From NCBI RefSeq assembly GCF_009858245.1, contig NZ_VMSB01000001.1, positions 1,116,001-1,180,000 of the forward strand: 64,000 bases of DNA, written 5' to 3'. This stretch comes from Ornithinibacter aureus. GTDB taxonomy: Bacteria; Actinomycetota; Actinomycetes; Actinomycetales; Dermatophilaceae. Under the pieces are notes generated by a model, which was given only the letters and a program-made list of their open reading frames with translations, did not search any database and was not told the origin of the DNA. A program made the position numbers and the translations under genes. This document shows, piece by piece, positions 18,127-26,809 of this stretch. The stretch's first letter is position 1, and each line of letters begins with the position of its first letter.

Positions 18127-19479
18127 ATGACCCAACCCTTGTGGGCCGACGGTGCGAGCGCCACCCGCGCCACGGCATCCGACCTGCCGTTCTCCGCAGA
18201 GGTGGTCATCGTCGGCGGTGGCTACACCGGCCTGTGGACGGCGTACTACCTGCTGCGCGAGCGCCCCGGGGCCGACGTGCTCGTGCTCGAGGCCGACCAT
18301 GTCGGTTTCGGGGCGAGCGGTCGCAACGGTGGCTGGGTGTCGGCGCTCTGGCCGGTGTCGCCCGACACGCTGGCTCGCCACGCCGGGCGCGCGGGGGCCG
18401 TGGCCCAGCTGGCCGCGCTGCGCGACACCGTCGACGAGGTCGGCCGCGTCGACGCCGCCGAGGGCGTCGGCAGCGGGTTCACCAAGGGCGGTGCGCTGGT
18501 CGTCGCCCGCACCCCCGCCCAGGAGGAGCGCGCCAGGGCGTCGGTCGCCCACTCGGCCTCGTGGGGCGGGTCGACGACGTGGCTGGATGCCGGTGCCACC
18601 CGTGAGCGCCTCGCCGTCGCCGTCGCGCGCGGGGCCACCTTCACCCCGGACTGCGCCCGGGTGCACCCGCGGCGACTCGTCGACGGGCTGGCGGGGGCCG
18701 TGCGCCGGCTCGGTGGGCGGATCGTCGACGGGGCGCGGGTGACGCGCACGGGCGACCGGGTGGTGGTGCTCGCGGACGGGCGCCGGGTGTCCGCGGGTGC
18801 GGTCATCCACGCGACCGAGGGCTGGTCGGGAACGGTGTCGGGGCAGGGCCGCCGGGTGGTGCCCGTGTACTCGCTGATGCTCGCCACCGAGGTCATCGAC
18901 GACGCGCGGTGGGCACGCATCGGGCTGGCCGGCCGAGAGGTGTTCAGCGACCACGGCCACGTCGTCATCTACGGCCAACGCACCGGCGACGGCCGGATCG
19001 CGTTCGGTGGCCGCGGCGCGCCCTACCACTGGGGGTCGGCGATCAGGCCGGAGTTCGACCACGACGAGGCGGTGTTCGGCGCACTGCGCTCGATCCTGCG
19101 AGACCTGCTCCCCCAGCTCGACGGGGTGGGCTTCACCCATGCCTGGGGTGGGCCGCTCGGCATCGCCCGCGACTGGCACCCCTCGGTCACGTGGGACCCG
19201 GTGGCCCGGATCGGCGGCGCCGGTGGTTACGTCGGCGACGGGGTGGCGGCGAGCAACCTGGCCGGCCGCACCCTGGCCGACCTCGTGCTCGGACGTCAGT
19301 CGGCACTCACGGCCCTGCCGTGGGTCGGGCACCGCTCGCCGAGGTGGGAGCCCGAGCCGTTGCGCTGGCTCGGCGTCAACGCCGGACTGCGGTTGGCGCA
19401 GGCTGCTGATCGCGAGGAGCTCTCGACCGGGCGGCCGGCGCGGCTCGGGTGGCTGCTCGACCGGCTCACCGCCCACTGA
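18127..19479 (+). CDS. FAD-dependent amine/amino-acid oxidoreductase (DAO family)
   Basis: 450-aa flavoprotein. The dinucleotide loop VVIVGGGYTGLWTAYYL is near residue 25, then FGASGRNGGWVSALWP, the signature of the PuuB/glycine-oxidase-like DAO group. C-terminal GGAGGYVGDGVAASNLAGRTLADL binds the flavin. Placement suggests oxidation of a polyamine or its glutamyl derivative; no PuuA-like ligase is present to confirm the glutamyl route. It is separated from the aminotransferase by a terminator. No Shine-Dalgarno is obvious before ATG 18127. Confidence 0.82.
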   Translation: MTQPLWADGASATRATASDLPFSAEVVIVGGGYTGLWTAYYLLRERPGADVLVLEADHVGFGASGRNGGWVSALWPVSPDTLARHAGRAGAVAQLAALRDTVDEVGRVDAAEGVGSGFTKGGALVVARTPAQEERARASVAHSASWGGSTTWLDAGATRERLAVAVARGATFTPDCARVHPRRLVDGLAGAVRRLGGRIVDGARVTRTGDRVVVLADGRRVSAGAVIHATEGWSGTVSGQGRRVVPVYSLMLATEVIDDARWARIGLAGREVFSDHGHVVIYGQRTGDGRIAFGGRGAPYHWGSAIRPEFDHDEAVFGALRSILRDLLPQLDGVGFTHAWGGPLGIARDWHPSVTWDPVARIGGAGGYVGDGVAASNLAGRTLADLVLGRQSALTALPWVGHRSPRWEPEPLRWLGVNAGLRLAQAADREELSTGRPARLGWLLDRLTAH

Positions 19480-19509
19480 CCTTTCTCCCCCGGACGGTGA
19501 CGGGTCGGC

Positions 19510-19515
19510 TACGTT
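19510..19515 (+). promoter_or_regulatory. -10 box TACGTT for a leaderless start
   Basis: TACGTT, six bases, then GTG at 19522 with no ribosome site. This fits transcription starting at the start codon. Confidence 0.5.
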
Positions 19516-19521
19516 CGGGGC

Positions 19522-20637
19522 GTGCACGAGATCGAGGACCTCGACGGCCTGGATGCCGTGCTGAGCACTGCGCGCCCGCTCACCGGGTTGCGCTTCCAGG
19601 ACCTCGACCTGACCGGCCACGAGGCTCCCCTGCTGGAACGCACCGACCTCGAGGGGCTCGTCGTCCTCGGCGGACGAGTCAGCGCCGACCTCGCAAGACA
19701 CCTGCGCCAGCACGGGGCCCTGGTCTTCCCGACCGACCCCGGGGTGCCGATCAACCCCTACCGGGCGACGCTCTACCAACCGCACGAGCTCTACACGGGG
19801 CTCTGCGAGCACGGGTACGACGCCACGCCCGACGCCCTGGCCTACCAATGGTCACGGGACGGTGACTCGCACCACGACGCCTTCGTCACCCTGCTGCGGG
19901 CCATCCACGACGACTCGATGAGCGACGCGCTGAGCGAGGTCATCGGCAGCTCAGCGGTCGTCGGGGTCATGGGTGGGCACGCGCTCGAACGGGGAACGGT
20001 GGGCTACACCGGGGCCGCCCACCTCGGCCATGCCCTGGCCGAGGCCGGGTTCGTCGTGGCCACGGGGGGCGGACCGGGCGCGATGGAGGCTGCCAACCTC
20101 GGCGCGTTCGCGGCATCCGCTGATGCCGTTGACGGCGCAGTAGAGCGGCTGGCCGGCGTCCCGTCGTTCCGCTCGGGGATAGGGCCCTGGGCCCAGGTGG
20201 CGCTCGACCTGCACGACGACCTGCACGCCGCGCGCGGCGGCGCGGGCGCGGTGCGCAGCATCGGCATCCCCACGTGGTTCTACGGCCACGAACCGCCCAA
20301 CGTCTTCTGCGACGGCATCGCCAAGTACTTCTCCAACGCGATCCGCGAGGACGGCCTGCTCGCTCGCTGCGACGTCGGCATCGTCGTGCTGCCGGGCGCG
20401 GCGGGGACGGTGCAGGAGGTGTTCCAGGCCGCGACCCGGCTGTACTACGCCGGCGAGGATGCCGTGGTGCCACCTCTCGTGCTTGTCGGCTCCCAGCACT
20501 GGAGGCAGACGATCCCCGTGTGGCCTGCTCTCGAGGCCCTGGCCCGCGGGCGGGTGATGCAGGGGCGGCTGCACCTCGTCGACTCCCCCGCCGAGGCTGC
20601 GGCCCTGATCACCTCGTCGGACGCCACGGCCCCGTGA
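19522..20637 (+). CDS. LOG-family nucleotide-binding protein
   Basis: 371-aa protein with a lysine-decarboxylase-like Rossmann domain. VVGVMGGHALERG (near 147) and VATGGGPGAMEAANLGAF (near 175) are the nucleotide-binding segments. The usual LOG motif PGGxGTxxE appears as LPGAAGTVQEVFQA, keeping the glutamate but changing the second glycine to alanine. Classical LOG proteins release cytokinin bases from their monophosphates; in this longer bacterial branch the substrate is not established. The first 140 residues lack a recognisable domain. Confidence 0.78.
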   Translation: MHEIEDLDGLDAVLSTARPLTGLRFQDLDLTGHEAPLLERTDLEGLVVLGGRVSADLARHLRQHGALVFPTDPGVPINPYRATLYQPHELYTGLCEHGYDATPDALAYQWSRDGDSHHDAFVTLLRAIHDDSMSDALSEVIGSSAVVGVMGGHALERGTVGYTGAAHLGHALAEAGFVVATGGGPGAMEAANLGAFAASADAVDGAVERLAGVPSFRSGIGPWAQVALDLHDDLHAARGGAGAVRSIGIPTWFYGHEPPNVFCDGIAKYFSNAIREDGLLARCDVGIVVLPGAAGTVQEVFQAATRLYYAGEDAVVPPLVLVGSQHWRQTIPVWPALEALARGRVMQGRLHLVDSPAEAAALITSSDATAP

Positions 20638-20676
20638 CCTGCGGGGGGCGCAGTCCGTCGCCCGGCCCGCAGGTCA
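20635..20676. terminator. Bidirectional terminator holding both stop codons
   Basis: TGACCTGCGGG (20635-20645) and CCCGCAGGTCA (20666-20676) form a perfect 11-bp stem with a 20-base loop. The TGA of the plus-strand LOG gene opens the left arm, and the TGA of the minus-strand gene at 20674 opens the right arm. Confidence 0.75.
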
Positions 20677-21234
20677 GGCGTCGTCAGTGCTGGAGACCTT
20701 TCCCGGCATCGCCATGAGGGTCAACGGGATGACGAAGCCCATCGGGGCGAACACGAACAGCAACCACCATGGGCTCTGGGCGGTGTCACGCAGGCGACGG
20801 GAGCCCACGGCTGCGAGCGGGATGAGGAACAGGGTGAGCGCAGCGGCGCCGAGGCGTTCGTCGACCGCAGCGAGCGCCCCGACGATCACGAGCACCGCAA
20901 GCAGGGCGTACCAGAACTCCGACCGGCTGGCCCGACCCTCGAAGTCTCCCCAACGCCGGGCCGCCTGTCGCACGGCATCCGGGAACGACAGCTCCGGGGC
21001 CGGCGCCGGTGGTGCGTCGTCGTTCGCCGGGCGGTCATCGACTGGCAGGTGAGCACTGGTCCCGGCCACGGCCTCGGGCGCGACGTCCAGGGCGGTGGCG
21101 AGGGCACCGACGGTGAAGGGACTGGGCGGTTGACCGCCCTCGATGCGCTGGATGGTGCGCACGCTGACACCACTGGCCTCGGCCAGGTGCTCCTGGCTCC
21201 AGCCGCGGCGGAGCCGAAGGTCTCGAAGACTCAC
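20674..21234 (-). CDS. XRE helix-turn-helix fused to DUF805 membrane domain
   Basis: 186-aa protein. Residues 1-60 are an XRE-type HTH (LRRGWSQEHLAEASGVSVRT, then IQRIEGGQPPS). A linker rich in alanine, proline and aspartate follows, and from about 100 a DUF805 domain with three hydrophobic segments (SRSEFWYALLAVLVIVGAL; LTLFLIPLAAVGSRRLRD; WWLLFVFAPMGFVIPLTLM). The motif GRASRSEFWY and RLRDTAQSPWW identify DUF805. A membrane-tethered DNA-binding protein is implied. GTG 21234 lacks a ribosome site; GACACT lies six bases upstream. Confidence 0.8.
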   Translation of the reverse strand: MSLRDLRLRRGWSQEHLAEASGVSVRTIQRIEGGQPPSPFTVGALATALDVAPEAVAGTSAHLPVDDRPANDDAPPAPAPELSFPDAVRQAARRWGDFEGRASRSEFWYALLAVLVIVGALAAVDERLGAAALTLFLIPLAAVGSRRLRDTAQSPWWLLFVFAPMGFVIPLTLMAMPGKVSSTDDA

Positions 21235-21326
21235 GGCACCAGTGTCACCCCACACCGGGCGCCGACACCACGACACGCAGCCGCCAACCGCCCGCCACGG
21301 GTGGTTGGCGTCCTGTGCTCCAGGCG

Positions 21327-22505
21327 TCAGCGCGGGGTGCTGAGGACGATGCCCAGGCACATCTCGTCGGTGGTGCCCTCACCCCAGGCGACGTAGCGGT
21401 CCTTGGTGCCCTCGAACGCCGGGAGCAGGTCACGCAGCTCCTGGTCGTGGGTGCAGGTCACCGTGATGGTGTCACCGGGACCGACGTCGAGAGGGGTCTC
21501 CAGGGGGATGCTGCCCTGGTCGTCGAAGTTCCAGATGGGGATGTCCAGCACGCGCTTGGCCTTCGGCGTCCCCTTGTTCACGTCCACCGTGATCGCCCGC
21601 CCGAGCAGGTGCATGTGCCCGGAGACGGCGCGGATCGTCGCCTCCTCACGGATCGGTCGGGTGCAGCTCTGCACCGGCCCGGTCTTCAGCGGCCCGCAGA
21701 GCAGGTGCAGCAGGTCGGCGGTGGCGGGGTCCTCGGCGAAGCGCTTCTTGAGGTCGGCGACCGCGAGTGCGCGGCTGCACATCCCCTTCGTGCGGTTGTC
21801 GCGGCAGGGCAGCTCGACGGGAGCAGGCAGGAGCATCGTCTGCAGGGCCTGCTTGTCGCTGCCCTTGGCTTCAGACAGCCTCAGGAGCACGGCACTGCGA
21901 TCGGCGCCGTCGCCCGCGAGGAGGTTGTAGTGCATCTGGACGACGAGCTGCGAGCCGGCCTTGAGCGGGATGCCGATGTCCTCGGCCATGACCCGCTCTC
22001 CCCCACCGGGCGCCCACGCACCGACCCAGTCGGCCTTGTCGAGGTTGCCGCCGGCGATGCCCGAGATGCCCGCGCCACCGAAGCAGGTCCAGCCCTCGCC
22101 CGGGGTCTGCGCGTCGATCTTCTCGGCCTTGGTGACGTCCTCCGGCTCGACCTTGGAGACAACGACGTGGTGCACCAGCGGTGCGTTGTCGAGGAGGACC
22201 TGGATGCCGCTGACGAGCTGGTCGGTGTCGAAGCCGGGGTCGACGAGGAAGCAGCGGTAGTCGTCGGTGCCGATGCCCTCGGGGGCCTTCGGGGTGTACT
22301 TCGCCGGGAGGCGGATCTCCTGGAAGCGCTCGCCCTTGCGCAGAGGCGTCTCCTTGACCGGCTCGACCGTGGCGCTCGGCGCGGTGGCGTGGGTGCTCGC
22401 ATGCGTGTCGGCGGACTTCAGGTTCGCCGGCAGGTCGGCCTCGCTGCCGCACCCGGCGAGGAGCAGGGCGAGGGCAGCCAGGAGTGCCGGGGCGCGACGG
22501 TGCAT
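21327..22505 (-). CDS. Lipoprotein similar to copper type II monooxygenases (PHM-like)
   Basis: 392-aa exported protein. The signal peptide ends in a lipobox LAGC (Cys about residue 19), followed by a threonine/alanine-rich tether. Copper-ligand motifs of the peptidylglycine alpha-hydroxylating monooxygenase fold are visible in order: LVHHVVVSKVE, LVVQMHYN, VSGHMHLLGRAI, and a C-terminal TTDEMCLGIV. Paired cysteines occur between them. Bacterial members are little studied; a copper-bound surface oxidoreductase is a reasonable inference, substrate unknown. It may start leaderless at ATG 22505. Confidence 0.75.
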   Translation of the reverse strand: MHRRAPALLAALALLLAGCGSEADLPANLKSADTHASTHATAPSATVEPVKETPLRKGERFQEIRLPAKYTPKAPEGIGTDDYRCFLVDPGFDTDQLVSGIQVLLDNAPLVHHVVVSKVEPEDVTKAEKIDAQTPGEGWTCFGGAGISGIAGGNLDKADWVGAWAPGGGERVMAEDIGIPLKAGSQLVVQMHYNLLAGDGADRSAVLLRLSEAKGSDKQALQTMLLPAPVELPCRDNRTKGMCSRALAVADLKKRFAEDPATADLLHLLCGPLKTGPVQSCTRPIREEATIRAVSGHMHLLGRAITVDVNKGTPKAKRVLDIPIWNFDDQGSIPLETPLDVGPGDTITVTCTHDQELRDLLPAFEGTKDRYVAWGEGTTDEMCLGIVLSTPR

Positions 22506-22511
22506 CGGCCA

Positions 22512-22517
22512 AGCGTA
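22512..22517 (-). promoter_or_regulatory. -10 box TACGCT for a leaderless start
   Basis: On the minus strand TACGCT, six bases, then ATG at 22505 without a ribosome site. Confidence 0.5.
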
Positions 22518-22564
22518 CCCGCGGGTACGAGGGTGCAGGGCGCTTGTCGAGCCCCGGCATCCGA

Positions 22565-22737
22565 CCAGGGTGGACGTTGCCCGGGCACCGTCGAACCTGT
22601 GAGCCCGGGTACCAGCGCAGCCCCAGGGTGGACGTTGCGCGGGCACCGTCGAACCTGTGAACCCGGGTACCAGCGCCGCCCCAGGGTGGACGTTTCGCGG
22701 GCACCGGTCGAACCTGTGAGCCCGGGTACCAGTGCTT
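22565..22737. repeat. Three tandem copies of a 58-bp repeat
   Basis: Units begin at 22565, 22623 and 22681, each opening CCAGGGTGGACGTT and ending CCCGGGTACCAG. The first two steps are exactly 58 bases; unit 3 carries one extra G. The units differ at only a few positions. They contain CCCGGG and GGTACC but no long internal hairpin. They lie upstream of the lipoprotein start and downstream of rlmN. Confidence 0.9.
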
Positions 22738-22743
22738 TCAGGG

Positions 22744-22785
22744 GTCCTTGCGCCCGAAAAGGAATCCCTTGCGCGCCGCAAGGAC
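22744..22785. repeat. Dispersed hairpin element, copy 1
   Basis: GTCCTTGCG (22744-22752) pairs with CGCAAGGAC (22777-22785) around a 24-base loop containing CTTGCGCG. The element at 56226-56269 has the same arms, loop length and loop core. It could act as a terminator or be a small non-autonomous repeat. Confidence 0.65.
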
Positions 22786-22813
22786 GCCTGACAGCACCCC
22801 CCGACGCCCTCTC

Positions 22814-22855
22814 AGCACCGAGCACCGAGCACCAAGCACCGAGCACCGAGCACCG
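22814..22855. repeat. Six tandem copies of AGCACCG
   Basis: Six 7-base units AGCACCG, with one variant (unit 3, AGCACCA), in the spacer downstream of rlmN. It looks like slippage-prone non-coding sequence. Confidence 0.85.
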
Positions 22856-22895
22856 CGATGCCACGGGCCCCCGTCAGAACCGCGCGCGACGACGC

Positions 22896-24149
22896 TCAGC
22901 CGCGTTCGGGGGCTCCCGAGGTCGCGGCAGCCAGCTGACCGCAGGCGCCGTCGATGTCGGACCCGCGCGTGTCACGAACGGTCGTCGGGATGCCGTGCGC
23001 CCGCAGCCGCTCGACGAACTGCTGCTCGACGCCTCGGCGGGATGCCGTCCACTTCGACCCGGGGGTCGGGTTCAGCGGGATGGGGTTGACGTGGACCCAG
23101 CCCCGGCCGCGCTGGCGCAGCTTCTGGCCGAGCAGGTCCGCCCGCCACGCCTGGTCGTTGATGTCGCGGATGAGGGCGTACTCGATGCTGACCCGGCGCC
23201 CGGTGGCCTCGTGGTAGCGGTAGGCCGCATCGAGCGCCTCGTCGACCTTCCAGCGGGTGTTGATCGGGACGAGTTCGTCGCGCAGCTCGTCGTCGGGTGC
23301 GTGCAGCGACAGGGCGAGGGTCACCGGGATGCCCTCAGCGGTGAGCCGGTCGATGCCGGGGACGAGCCCGACCGTCGACATCGTGATGCCCCGGGCCGAG
23401 ATGCCCAGGCCCGAGGGCGCCGGCTCGGTGAGTCGCCGGATCGCTCCGATGGCCGCCTTGTAGTTGGCCAGCGCCTCGCCCATGCCCATGAAGACGACGT
23501 TGCTCACCCGGCTGGGACCGGCGGCTGCGGCATCGGAGGCCACGGCATCCGCACCGTCCTCGGACTCGTCGCCGAGCCCGGCGCCGTCAAGGGCGTCACC
23601 GATCTCGGGCAGCTCGCCGCGCCGCAGCAACCGGGCCGCGGCCACGACCTGCTCGACGATCTCCCCCGCCGACATGTTGCGCGTGAGCCCCTCCTGACCC
23701 GTGGCGCAGAACGGGCAGTTCATGCCGCAGCCGGCCTGGCTGGAGATGCAGACGGTGACCCGCTTCGGGTAGCGCATGAGCACCGACTCGACCAGCGCCC
23801 CGTCGAACAGCCGCCAGACCTGCTTGATCGTGGCACCCCGGTCGGCGGTGAGGCTGCGCACCGGAGTCAGCAGCGGGGGCAGGAGGTCGGCGACGAGGTC
23901 GTCGCGCACGGCCTTGGGCAGGTCGGTCATGTCCTCGGGCCGGTCGACGAGCCGCTCGAAGTAGTGCGTCGAGAGCTGTGTCGCCCGATAGGCCGGGTGG
24001 CCGTGGGCGGCGGCCACCTCGCGACGCTCCTCGAGGCTGAGGTCGGCCAGGTGCCGCGGCGGCTTGCCCCGACGGGGCGCGGTGAACGTGAGCTGGCCGG
24101 GGGCCGGGCGGGGTGCGGGGGACTCGGAGGGCGCGGGGGAATCGGACAT
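22896..24149 (-). CDS. rlmN: 23S rRNA (A2503)-C2 / tRNA A37 methyltransferase RlmN
   Basis: 417-aa radical SAM enzyme that methylates A2503 of 23S rRNA and A37 of some tRNAs. The iron-sulfur cysteines are C141, C145 and C148 in [30 protein letters not shown] and [20 protein letters not shown] are family blocks. The methyl-carrying cysteine is near the end in DIDGACGQL. An acidic/alanine-rich insertion occupies residues 180-213. I take ATG 24149; upstream frame sequence is low quality. Confidence 0.95.
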   Translation of the reverse strand: MSDSPAPSESPAPRPAPGQLTFTAPRRGKPPRHLADLSLEERREVAAAHGHPAYRATQLSTHYFERLVDRPEDMTDLPKAVRDDLVADLLPPLLTPVRSLTADRGATIKQVWRLFDGALVESVLMRYPKRVTVCISSQAGCGMNCPFCATGQEGLTRNMSAGEIVEQVVAAARLLRRGELPEIGDALDGAGLGDESEDGADAVASDAAAAGPSRVSNVVFMGMGEALANYKAAIGAIRRLTEPAPSGLGISARGITMSTVGLVPGIDRLTAEGIPVTLALSLHAPDDELRDELVPINTRWKVDEALDAAYRYHEATGRRVSIEYALIRDINDQAWRADLLGQKLRQRGRGWVHVNPIPLNPTPGSKWTASRRGVEQQFVERLRAHGIPTTVRDTRGSDIDGACGQLAAATSGAPERG

Positions 24150-24243
24150 GGTGCGTTGATTCTCGCAGGTGCTGTCACCGATCACGCCTACGCTGACGGC
24201 GAGGCACCACCGGGCTGCCTCCCTGGGGACAAGGGGCAGTTGA

Positions 24244-25215
24244 ATGGGACTCTTCTCGCGCAAGCGCAACGAACCGGCGCCACCGCTGGACACCACCCCG
24301 GACAGCGACCTGACGTTCTTCACCCGGCCGCAGGCCGAGCAGTTCCGCGCCACGGTGCGCCGGGTGTTGGCCGAGGACGGCTACGAGGTCACGGTTCACC
24401 CCGACCATGTGGAAACCGACGACGGTCTCGAGTGGGGGCTGTGGAACGTTGCCGCCGTCGCGCACAACGAAAGCGACCCGACACCCGAGGGGTGGGCGGA
24501 GGTGATCCGTCGTCACTTCCGTGCGCTGCTCGCCGCGGATCGCCCCTCGGCGGACACCCTCTCCGACGAGCAGTACCGCAGCCAGCTCTACCTGCGCCTG
24601 GTCGAGGAGAGCTCGCTGGACTCCCTCGGCCGCGAATCGTTCGGCCACGCACTGAGCTGGGCCGACGGGGTGGTCTCGCTGCCCGTCGTCGATCTCCCCG
24701 ACATGGTGATCACTCCCGCAGAGGACCGCCTGCGCGAGCGCGGCCCCATGGCCGCACTCCTCGACCAGGCCCACCGCAACACCCGGGCGCTGGTCACGAC
24801 GGAACCCTTGCAGATCGAGCGGATCGAGCACGAGGGCCACTGGTTCTGGTGCGTGCTCGGCGAGTCGATGTTCACCGCATCCTTGGCGCTCGTGCTGCCC
24901 GACGTCGTCGAGCGGGTCGAGCCCGGTGCCGACCTTCGCGATGGGGTGGTGTTCGCGGTGCCGTTTCGCCACCAGCTCGCCTTCCGGGTCGTCGACGGGG
25001 CCACTGCGGCCATGGACGCCCTGACCCTGATGCCGAGGTTCGCCGTGCTCGGTTTCAGCGACAGCCCCGGCCCCCTCAGCCCGCACACCTACCTCTGGCA
25101 CGACGGCGCCGTCAGCCAGTTGACCCACCGGGGTGAGGACGGCGTGCTCAACGTCGTCGTCGGGCCGCACCTCGGATCGATCCTCTCCGTGGAGCAGGGC
25201 GGCGACACGCGCTGA
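24244..25215 (+). CDS. Unknown soluble protein, 323 aa
   Basis: Starts [16 protein letters not shown], a short basic/proline lead, then [36 protein letters not shown]. There is no signal peptide, membrane helix or catalytic motif. The middle reads like an alpha/beta fold ([23 protein letters not shown]). It stands alone on the plus strand, diverging from rlmN and converging on cdsA. Codon use matches its neighbours, so it appears to be a resident gene. I do not recognise a family. Confidence 0.7.
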   Translation: MGLFSRKRNEPAPPLDTTPDSDLTFFTRPQAEQFRATVRRVLAEDGYEVTVHPDHVETDDGLEWGLWNVAAVAHNESDPTPEGWAEVIRRHFRALLAADRPSADTLSDEQYRSQLYLRLVEESSLDSLGRESFGHALSWADGVVSLPVVDLPDMVITPAEDRLRERGPMAALLDQAHRNTRALVTTEPLQIERIEHEGHWFWCVLGESMFTASLALVLPDVVERVEPGADLRDGVVFAVPFRHQLAFRVVDGATAAMDALTLMPRFAVLGFSDSPGPLSPHTYLWHDGAVSQLTHRGEDGVLNVVVGPHLGSILSVEQGGDTR

Positions 25216-25245
25216 CAGCGCTGCCCTGGTCCGGGCGGGCTTCGC

Positions 25246-26133
25246 TCAGCCGAGCGGGACGAACAGCAGCAGCAGCGCCCAGGCGACCGGGGCCACGACG
25301 ACGAGCGAGTCGAGGCGATCCATCAGGCCGCCGTGCCCGGGCAGGATCGTGCTCATGTCCTTGATGCCGAGGTCGCGCTTGATGCTGGACTCGATGAGGT
25401 CACCGAGGGTGGCAGCGGCCGCGGCGACGACGCCGAGCACGGCGCCGGCCCACCAGACGCCGTCGAGGAGCAGGGGCAGCGAGATGGCACCGACGAGTGC
25501 GCACGACAGCACGGAACCGGCGAACCCTTCCCACGACTTCTTGGGGCTGAGCGACGGCGCCATCGGGTGCTTGCCGAACTTGACCCCCACCGCGTAGCCA
25601 CCGATGTCGGAGAAGACGGTGACGAGGATGAACACGACGATGCGCTGGCGACCGTCAGGTGCCGCGAGCATGAGGGCGGCGAACCCGGCGAGGAACACGG
25701 GGTAGAACGTCACGAGGGCCGCTGCGCTCAGGTCACGAGCCGCCCCGGCGACCCCGTCGGCCACCCGCCAGATGAGGATGCCGATGATCGTCAGGCCGAA
25801 CGTCACGACCAACGCCTCGGCCCCGCGCGCGTAGGCGGAGACCAGCATGCCGGCAACCCCGAGGAGCAGCGGCACGAGGGGGATGGTGATGCCCTTGGTG
25901 GCGATGGCGCGACGCAGTTCCCAGGCCCCCACGCAGATCGCGGCGATCACGACGACGAGAAAGGCCCGCGCATCGACGATGAGCGTGCCGATGACCAGCC
26001 CGCCGAGCAGCAGCCCCACCCCGACTGCTGCCCGAAGGTCGCGCCCGACCTTCGGGGTGGCCGGCGCCGCCGGAGCATCAGGTGCGTCAGGGACGTCCGG
26101 GGCGTCGGCGGTGCGGTCGGGGGCGTCGGTCAT
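25246..26133 (-). CDS. cdsA: Phosphatidate cytidylyltransferase
   Basis: Makes CDP-diacylglycerol from phosphatidic acid and CTP, the branch point for phosphatidylinositol, phosphatidylglycerol and cardiolipin. The 295-aa membrane protein has an alanine/proline/aspartate-rich cytoplasmic lead and about seven helices. Near the C-terminus is the CdsA signature S-IKRDLGIKDMSTILPGHGG followed by LMDRLDS. SPKKSWEGFAGS is a second family block. frr lies 15 bases upstream. Confidence 0.95.
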   Translation of the reverse strand: MTDAPDRTADAPDVPDAPDAPAAPATPKVGRDLRAAVGVGLLLGGLVIGTLIVDARAFLVVVIAAICVGAWELRRAIATKGITIPLVPLLLGVAGMLVSAYARGAEALVVTFGLTIIGILIWRVADGVAGAARDLSAAALVTFYPVFLAGFAALMLAAPDGRQRIVVFILVTVFSDIGGYAVGVKFGKHPMAPSLSPKKSWEGFAGSVLSCALVGAISLPLLLDGVWWAGAVLGVVAAAAATLGDLIESSIKRDLGIKDMSTILPGHGGLMDRLDSLVVVAPVAWALLLLFVPLG

Positions 26134-26148
26134 CGTCGTGGTGCGAGG

Positions 26149-26706
26149 TCAGACCTCGAGCAGCTCGGCTTCCTTGTGCTTGAGCAGCTCGTCGATCTGG
26201 TCGACGTGGCGCTTGGTGACGGCCTCGAGCTCCTTCTCGGCGCGCGCCCCCTCGTCCTCACCGACCTCGCCGTCCTTGACGAGCTTCTCCAGGGTCGTCT
26301 TGGCGCTGCGTCGCACGTTGCGCACCGACACCTTCGCGTCCTCGGCCTGCGAGTGCGCCATCTTCACGTACTCACGACGCCGCTCCTCGGTGAGCACCGG
26401 CATGACGCAGCGGATGATGTTGCCGTCGTTGCTCGGGTTGACACCGAGGTCAGCCACCTGGATCGCCTTCTCGATGGCGTGCATCGAGCTCTTGTCGAAC
26501 GGGCTGATGATGATGGTGCGCGCCTCGGGGGTCTGGAACGACGCGAGCTGCTGGAGCGGGGTCGGCGCACCGTAGTAGTCCACGAGCACCTTCTGGAACA
26601 TGCCGGGGTGCGCGCGACCGGTGCGGATACCGGCGAAAGCCTCCTTGGCGGCCTCGACGGTCTTCTCCATCTTCTCCTCGGCCTCGAACAAGGTCTCGTC
26701 GATCAT
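26149..26706 (-). CDS. frr: Ribosome recycling factor
   Basis: With EF-G, splits post-termination ribosomes. The 185-aa length is standard. The conserved [15 protein letters not shown] (25-39), the central [14 protein letters not shown], the NDGNIIR block and the long charged C-terminal helix ([20 protein letters not shown]) are all present. It lies downstream of pyrH on the same strand; a small GC hairpin sits between them. Confidence 0.97.
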   Translation of the reverse strand: MIDETLFEAEEKMEKTVEAAKEAFAGIRTGRAHPGMFQKVLVDYYGAPTPLQQLASFQTPEARTIIISPFDKSSMHAIEKAIQVADLGVNPSNDGNIIRCVMPVLTEERRREYVKMAHSQAEDAKVSVRNVRRSAKTTLEKLVKDGEVGEDEGARAEKELEAVTKRHVDQIDELLKHKEAELLEV

Positions 26707-26729
26707 CTGCGGCGGTTCTCCTTCGGTAT

Positions 26730-26748
26730 GCCGCGCTACCGGCGCGGC
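26730..26748 (-). terminator. Short hairpin between pyrH and frr
   Basis: GCCGCGC, five-base loop TACCG, GCGCGGC. Perfect 7-bp stem in the 103-base gap. It may attenuate pyrH read-through or simply be a GC-rich accident. Confidence 0.35.
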
Positions 26749-26809
26749 GGGTCTGGTCCCAGTGTGTCAGGGTCGCGGGCCGCCCGGTGACCGCCGCGCG
26801 ACGTGCGCC

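Noticed and set aside
22565-22737. CRISPR array
   Set aside because: Units are directly adjacent 58-bp repeats without variable spacers, and no cas gene is nearby.
21315-25136. 1273-codon plus-strand frame crossing several genes
   Set aside because: Spans the antisense of the lipoprotein and rlmN genes and the intergenic repeats; none of its parts resembles a protein family.
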